Position numbers and translations under genes: made by a program. DNA of 10,604 nucleotides from Lysobacterales bacterium (GTDB lineage Bacteria > Pseudomonadota > Gammaproteobacteria > Xanthomonadales > SZUA-36): positions 1-10,604 of the forward strand of contig JABSSV010000177.1 in assembly GCA_013213875.1 (NCBI GenBank), written 5' to 3'. Of this stretch, positions 6,626 through 10,604 are shown in pieces (the first letter of the stretch is position 1; every line of letters starts with the position of its first letter). The notes below the pieces were generated by a model. The model saw only the letters and a program-made list of their open reading frames with translations. It made no database searches and was not told the origin of the DNA.

Positions 6626-8191
6626 CTACCACCAGCTGGCGTAGAGCGCGGTCAGCAGGATGATGATGCCGAGGCCAGCGCTGTTGTAGCCAGGGCTGGT
6701 GCGCGTATCCACCGCATCCAGCGCCATGGCCTTGCTGCCGGCTCCGCGCGGGTCCAGGTGGCTGACCAGAAAGCCAATGGCCAGGCACAGCAAAAAGACC
6801 AGCCCAACCCGATCAATAAAGGGCAGGCCCGGCCACGCCAGTTTCAGTCCCAGGGACAGTAGCGCTGAGGCCAGGGCCATGCTCAGGGCGGCCCGGGCGG
6901 TGGTGCGTTTCCAGAAAATCCCCATCAGGAACAGCGCACAGACGCCCGGTGTAAAGAATCCGGTGAACTCCTGAATGTACTGGAAGGCCTGATCGAATTG
7001 CCCCAGCAGGGGCCGGGCCACCAGCATGGCAATCACCATGGCACTGAGGCTGACCAGGCGACCCACGCGGACCAGTTGCTGCTCACTTTTGTCCCCCGTG
7101 CCAAGGCGCTGGTAAACGTCCATGGTGAAAATCGTGGCGATGGAGTTCATCATGGAAGCCAGGGACGAAACGATGGCAGCGAGCAGGGCCGCGAATACCA
7201 GCCCCAGCATGCCGCTGGGCAACAGCTTCATGACCGTCGGATAAGCCCGGTCCGGCGTTTCCAGATCCGGGGCCAACACGATGGCAGCGATGCCGGGCAA
7301 AACCACGATGATGGGCATCAGCATTTTCAGATAGGCGGCGAACATGATGCCTTTCTGGGCCTCACGGACCGAGCGCGCCGCCAGCGCGCGCTGAATGATG
7401 TACTGGTTAAAGCCCCAATAGCTCAAATTCATGATCCAGAGCCCGCCTAGCAGCACGGAGATGCCAGGTAAATCGGCGTAGTGCTCCGACTCGGGCGTAA
7501 AAATCAGGTCGAACTTGTCGGGTAATCGTTCCGTAAGCAACTGGAAGCCCGCCAGTACGCCAGCGCCGCCGGATACTTCGTTGAGCGCAATCCACGCGAT
7601 CATCAAGCCCCCGAGAATCAGTAGCACCACCTGGATGATATCGGTCAGGGCGACGGCCTTGAGACCGCCATAGAGAGAATAGGCGGTGGCAAAGGCGCCG
7701 AGACCGATCAGTCCCCATAGCAGGTCGATGCCGGTCACCGTGTTGACGGCCAAAGCGCCCAGCCAAAGAATCGAGGTCAGATTGACAAACACGTAAACGC
7801 CGAGCCAGAAAATGGCCATCACATTGCGCACGCGGTGGTCATAGCGCTGCTCAAGGAACTGCGGCATGGTGTAGATGCGATGCTTCAGAAAGACGGGCAG
7901 GAGCCATTTGCCGACGATCACCAGCGTCAGCGCCGCCATCCACTCGTAAGCGCCAATCGCAATCCCCATGACCCAGGCGGAACCGGACATGCCGATGATT
8001 TGTTCGGCAGAGATATTGGCGGCGATAAGCGACGCGCCGATAGCCCACCAGGGCAGGGCGCGGCCAGCCAGAAAGTAGTCACTACTGGTCTTGGCACGGC
8101 CGCTTTTTTCGCGCGCGACAAAATTGGCGAGAAACAGCAGCATCACTGCATAGGCGGCGACTACCATCAGATCCAGTGTTGCTAGGTTCAT
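6626..8191 (-). CDS. SGLT-type Na+/sugar symporter (SSS family)
   Basis: A 521-residue inner-membrane protein with about 14 hydrophobic segments. It drives solute uptake with the Na+ gradient. It resembles the Vibrio parahaemolyticus Na+/galactose carrier vSGLT along its whole length. From memory of that structure, the equivalent sugar-contact residues are present: Gln64 and Glu83 (A-E-Q, Y-E-W), Asn255, gate Tyr258, Lys289, and the F-Q-Y-I-Q-E segment (403-408). The Na+ site residues Ala57, Ile60, Ala339, Ser342 and Ser343 are also present. A loop after about residue 308 is some 17 residues shorter than in vSGLT. This supports a hexose or hexoside as substrate, but not which one. The ATG at 8189-8191 is preceded on its strand by AAGGAG (8200-8205) with an 8-nt gap. 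A promoter and an inverted repeat lie upstream in the divergent region shared with the oxidoreductase. Confidence 0.94.
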   Translation of the reverse strand: MNLATLDLMVVAAYAVMLLFLANFVAREKSGRAKTSSDYFLAGRALPWWAIGASLIAANISAEQIIGMSGSAWVMGIAIGAYEWMAALTLVIVGKWLLPVFLKHRIYTMPQFLEQRYDHRVRNVMAIFWLGVYVFVNLTSILWLGALAVNTVTGIDLLWGLIGLGAFATAYSLYGGLKAVALTDIIQVVLLILGGLMIAWIALNEVSGGAGVLAGFQLLTERLPDKFDLIFTPESEHYADLPGISVLLGGLWIMNLSYWGFNQYIIQRALAARSVREAQKGIMFAAYLKMLMPIIVVLPGIAAIVLAPDLETPDRAYPTVMKLLPSGMLGLVFAALLAAIVSSLASMMNSIATIFTMDVYQRLGTGDKSEQQLVRVGRLVSLSAMVIAMLVARPLLGQFDQAFQYIQEFTGFFTPGVCALFLMGIFWKRTTARAALSMALASALLSLGLKLAWPGLPFIDRVGLVFLLCLAIGFLVSHLDPRGAGSKAMALDAVDTRTSPGYNSAGLGIIILLTALYASWW

Positions 8192-8234
8192 GCCTGCGGC
8201 TCCTTGCGCGTATCGGGTTTCTGCTTACGGTTAG

Positions 8235-8256
8235 CTCAAGCCCTTGCTGGCTTGAG
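8235..8256. repeat. Perfect 8-bp inverted repeat, candidate operator
   Basis: CTCAAGCC (8235-8242) and GGCTTGAG (8249-8256) are perfect reverse complements separated by 6 bp. The element is in the divergent region between the symporter and the oxidoreductase, 44 bp from the symporter start. No T-tract follows on either strand, so it is not a terminator. If the leftward promoter at 8298-8325 is used, the repeat lies in the transcribed leader, roughly +35 to +56. It could then act as a repressor site downstream of the promoter or as an RNA hairpin. No regulator gene is in the window. Confidence 0.6.
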
Positions 8257-8297
8257 AAACTTGTATGCCATGCGGCTCTTATCCGGCCCCCACAGGG

Positions 8298-8325
8298 CTT
8301 ATACTGGAGCCGCACCCGCTGTGAA
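8298..8325 (-). promoter_or_regulatory. Leftward sigma70-like promoter for the symporter
   Basis: Read on the minus strand, TTCACA (8320-8325) resembles a -35 box (5 of 6) and TATAAG (8298-8303) a -10 box (5 of 6), separated by 16 bp. The predicted start near 8291 gives a leader of about 100 nt before the symporter ATG. This is a motif match only. Confidence 0.45.
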
Positions 8326-8408
8326 AGCTGAGTTTTATGATAGCGAGAGCCTAGCCTATCTCGACCGGCCAGCGGTAGCGCAGAAAACATTCGGGGGCGA
8401 TGATGCTG

Positions 8409-8433
8409 GCTGTTAGCCGGTGCTGCTAGCCGG
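8409..8433 (+). repeat. Two-copy 13-bp tandem repeat before the oxidoreductase
   Basis: GCTGTTAGCCGG (8409-8420) and GCTGCTAGCCGG (8422-8433) differ at one base and repeat with a 13-bp period. The second copy runs directly into the ribosome-binding site. The first copy with its left flank can also fold as a 6-bp stem (8406-8411 with 8415-8420, one G-T pair). It may be a binding site, a leader structure or a chance duplication. Confidence 0.5.
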
Positions 8434-8437
8434 GGAG
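8432..8437 (+). promoter_or_regulatory. Ribosome-binding site fixing the GTG start at 8447
   Basis: GGGGAG at 8432-8437 is 9 nt before the GTG at 8447. It is the only good Shine-Dalgarno near this gene and would lie inside the coding region if the upstream in-frame GTG at 8420 were used, so it favours 8447 as the start. Confidence 0.7.
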
Positions 8438-8446
8438 ACCGCGACG

Positions 8447-9610
8447 GTGACAGAAAAAATACGACTGGCCATGGTGGGTGGCGGACCCGGCGCCTTTATT
8501 GGTGCCGTGCACCGTTTGGCGGCCTCCATGACCGACCGCTTTGACCTTCAGGCCGGCGCCTTTTGCCGCGATGCGGAAGCCTCCCGGGCTTTTGGCCGGG
8601 AGTTGGGGCTGGCGTCGGCGCGGTCCTATGGCAGCTATCAGGAATTGCTGGCGTCGGAAGCGGCCTTGCCGCCTGCCGAGCGGGTGCAGTGTCTGGCCAT
8701 TGTGACCCCGAACGATTCCCATGCGGAAATCGCCATAGCCGCCCTGGCTGCGGGTTTTCACGTGCTCTGTGACAAACCGGCTGCCGGCTGCCTGGAGGAT
8801 GCCCTGCGCATGCAGGCAGCGGTCGAGGCCAGCGGACAGCTGTTTGGACTCACCCACACCTACACCGGCTATCCGCTGGTTATGGAGGCACGCGATCGCA
8901 TCGCGGCCGGCGCGCTGGGCGAACTGCGGCGCGTGCATGTGAGCTATCTGCAGGACTGGCTGTCCCGTGAGGAAGATACCCGCGGTAGTAAACAGGCCAG
9001 CTGGCGCAATGATCCGGCCCGTTCCGGAGAGTCCGGCGCCTTCGCCGATATTGGCTCGCATGCATTTAACCTAGTGGAGTTTATGAGCGGTGAGTCCATT
9101 ACTGCGGTGGCTGCGCAGCTGCGCAGCGTGGTCCCGGGGCGCACCATTGACGATGATGGTTCGGCTCTGTTTTCGCTCAGCGGCGGTGCGCAGGGTCTGC
9201 TGGCGGCCAGTCAGGTATGCACCGGTTCTGTCAACGCGCTAAAGATCGAATTATTTGGCACCGAGGGTGCCATGAGCTGGCAGCAGGAGCAGCCCAACAC
9301 GCTGGTGCTTAAGCGGCGTGCCGAGCCCGATACCATACTGCATGCCAACATGGACTATCTGGGCGCATCGGCCCGGGCCGTGGCGCGAACACCGGGCGGG
9401 CACCCGGAAGGCTATCTGGAAGCCTTCGCCAATATCTATCAGGCTTTTGCCGAGGCGGTGACGGCATTTCCCGAGGCCCCCCAGCCTCGTGGTTTCGCCT
9501 CCATTGATGACGGCGTTGCCGCGCTTCGGTTTATACGCGCAGCGCGTCTGTCCAGCCAGCAGGGCTCGGCCTGGACCGAGCTGGCTGCTATTGAAAGGAA
9601 ATCCCTATGA
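8447..9610 (+). CDS. Gfo/Idh/MocA-family NAD(P)-dependent oxidoreductase
   Basis: A 387-residue cytoplasmic dehydrogenase, expected to oxidise or reduce a hydroxyl/keto group on a sugar or cyclitol. Seen: an N-terminal Rossmann fold opening with strand I-R-L-A-M-V and G-G-G-P-G-A (11-16); V-T-P-N-D-S-H (86-92) typical of the family; D-K-P (109-111), a form of the E-K-P motif whose Lys is catalytic; and D-I-G-S-H (201-205), giving the active-site Asp and His of the C-terminal alpha/beta domain. Length fits the family. GTG 8447 is chosen because of its ribosome-binding site and because the protein then begins four residues before the Rossmann strand. An in-frame GTG at 8420 would add nine residues. 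The stop overlaps the next start (ATGA). Families that pair with a TIM-barrel partner, such as E. coli YcjS with YcjR, act at C3 of glucosides; that role here is inferred from context. Confidence 0.93.
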   Translation: MTEKIRLAMVGGGPGAFIGAVHRLAASMTDRFDLQAGAFCRDAEASRAFGRELGLASARSYGSYQELLASEAALPPAERVQCLAIVTPNDSHAEIAIAALAAGFHVLCDKPAAGCLEDALRMQAAVEASGQLFGLTHTYTGYPLVMEARDRIAAGALGELRRVHVSYLQDWLSREEDTRGSKQASWRNDPARSGESGAFADIGSHAFNLVEFMSGESITAVAAQLRSVVPGRTIDDDGSALFSLSGGAQGLLAASQVCTGSVNALKIELFGTEGAMSWQQEQPNTLVLKRRAEPDTILHANMDYLGASARAVARTPGGHPEGYLEAFANIYQAFAEAVTAFPEAPQPRGFASIDDGVAALRFIRAARLSSQQGSAWTELAAIERKSL

Positions 9611-10604
9611 AAGGACCGGCCATTTTTCTGGCCCAGTTCGCGGGCGACGAGGCACCCTTTAACTCGCTCTCCACACTGGCCGCATGGGCAGCATCGCTGG
9701 GCTACCAGGGGGTGCAAATTCCGACCTGGGATGCGCGCCTGTTCGATTTGCGCACTGCCAGTGAGAGTCAGACCTATTGTGATGAGGTGGCGGGCGTCTG
9801 CGCGGATGCCGGCGTGGCCATTACGGAACTCTCAACCCATCTGCAGGGACAACTGGTGGCGGTTCACCCGGCCTACGGAGAAATGTTTGACGCCTTTGCG
9901 CCGCCGGAACTGCAGGGCAATGAACCGGGCAAGGCGGCCTGGGCCGCTGAGCAGGTGGCCATGGCAGCGCGTGCTAGTCAGCGTCTGGGTTTGACTGCCC
10001 ACGCGACCTTTTCCGGCGCCCTGCTTTGGCACACCATGTATCCCTGGCCCCAGCGTCCGGCGGGTCTGGTAGAAGAAGGTTTTGCGGAACTGGCACGCCG
10101 CTGGCTGCCGCTGCTGAACGTGTTCGACGACTGCGGCGTGGACGCTTGCTATGAGCTGCACCCGGGCGAGGACCTGCATGACGGTGCCAGCTTCGAGCGC
10201 TTTCTGCAGGCGGTGGGCGAGCACGAACGCGCCAACATTCTCTACGACCCGAGCCATTTGCTCCTACAGCAGATGGATTATTTGCAATTTATTGATCTCT
10301 ATCATGAGCGTATTCGGGCCTTTCATGTGAAAGATGCCGAGTTCCGTCCGGACGGGCGCAGCGGCGTCTACGGCGGCTATCAGGGCTGGGTAGAACGCCC
10401 CGGGCGTTTCCGTTCCCTGGGGGACGGTCAGATTGATTTTCGCGCCGTCTTCTCCCGCTTCGCCCAGTATGGCTTCGATGGTTGGGCGGTACTCGAATGG
10501 GAGTGTTGCCTGAAACATCCGGAACAGGGTGCAGCGGAGGGCGCACCATTCATTGCCGACCATATGATTCGCCTGACCGACAAAGCCTTTGACGACTTTG
10601 CCGG
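9607..10604 (+). CDS. Sugar phosphate isomerase/epimerase-like TIM barrel (3' end missing)
   Basis: The frame is open from ATG 9607 to the right edge: 332 full codons, no stop. It belongs to the xylose-isomerase-like TIM-barrel group (PF01261), metal-dependent enzymes that interconvert aldo/keto or epimeric sugars. Candidate metal ligands are visible at the expected strand ends: Glu183 (in C-Y-E-L-H-P-G-E), Asp214 and His217 (D-P-S-H), His240 (F-H-V-K-D) and Glu297 (V-L-E-W-E). Family members of this kind are about 350 residues as I recall, so only a short tail is probably missing. The ATG overlaps the oxidoreductase stop by 4 nt, and AAAGGAA (9594-9600) lies 6 nt upstream, so the two are co-translated and likely act on the same substrate. 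YcjR of E. coli, an epimerase acting on 3-keto sugars, is a functional precedent but not a proven orthologue. There is no signal peptide. Confidence 0.92.
   Translation, partial: MKGPAIFLAQFAGDEAPFNSLSTLAAWAASLGYQGVQIPTWDARLFDLRTASESQTYCDEVAGVCADAGVAITELSTHLQGQLVAVHPAYGEMFDAFAPPELQGNEPGKAAWAAEQVAMAARASQRLGLTAHATFSGALLWHTMYPWPQRPAGLVEEGFAELARRWLPLLNVFDDCGVDACYELHPGEDLHDGASFERFLQAVGEHERANILYDPSHLLLQQMDYLQFIDLYHERIRAFHVKDAEFRPDGRSGVYGGYQGWVERPGRFRSLGDGQIDFRAVFSRFAQYGFDGWAVLEWECCLKHPEQGAAEGAPFIADHMIRLTDKAFDDFA

Noticed and set aside
8204..8416. Small open frame of 70 codons in the divergent region
   Set aside because: It crosses the inverted repeat and the leftward promoter, has no ribosome-binding site I can see, and its product looks random.
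8420..8446. Earlier GTG start (8420) for the oxidoreductase
   Set aside because: It would place the best ribosome-binding site inside the gene and overlaps the tandem repeat. The nine extra residues precede the Rossmann strand without purpose.

Overview
The window looks like chromosomal DNA from an aquatic Gammaproteobacterium. This rests on a moderately GC-rich composition, a large TonB-dependent receptor, a TPR-sulfotransferase, and a sugar symporter very like the Vibrio Na+/galactose carrier. The order or family (something like Halieaceae or Cellvibrionales) is a guess. I see six genes plus short regulatory elements. There is no tRNA, rRNA, IS element, CRISPR array or phage gene.

Layout: (1) 1-909 (+) is the C-terminal part of a penicillin-binding-protein/beta-lactamase-fold serine hydrolase, cut by the left edge. 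(2) 1120-3525 (+) is a TonB-dependent outer-membrane receptor, followed at 3546-3582 by a textbook intrinsic terminator with a UUCG loop. (3) 3609-4535 (+) is a cytoplasmic protein with a predicted beta-propeller fold. It starts only 26 nt after the terminator T-tract and ends 6 nt from a convergent gene. (4) 4542-6563 (-) is a TPR-sulfotransferase. (5) 6626-8191 (-) is an SGLT-type Na+/sugar symporter, upstream of the sulfotransferase on the same strand. (6) A 255-bp divergent intergenic region at 8192-8446 holds a perfect 22-bp inverted repeat, a good leftward sigma70-like promoter and a two-copy 13-bp tandem repeat. (7) 8447-9610 (+) is a Gfo/Idh/MocA oxidoreductase. It is translationally coupled by an ATGA overlap to (8) 9607-end (+), a xylose-isomerase-like TIM-barrel sugar epimerase/isomerase cut by the right edge.

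Working model (inference): the right half is a sugar or glycoside utilisation locus. The symporter brings a hexose-like solute through the inner membrane; the NAD(P)-dependent oxidoreductase and the metal-dependent epimerase/isomerase then act on it, as in the E. coli YcjS/YcjR pair. The TonB receptor would supply an outer-membrane step. The sulfotransferase and the propeller protein do not fit plain catabolism and are the least explained parts. The window does not show a clear new defence or mobile system. The points most worth checking are the receptor/terminator/propeller arrangement, the sulfotransferase with an altered PAPS-binding serine beside a sugar transporter, and the palindrome in the divergent region.
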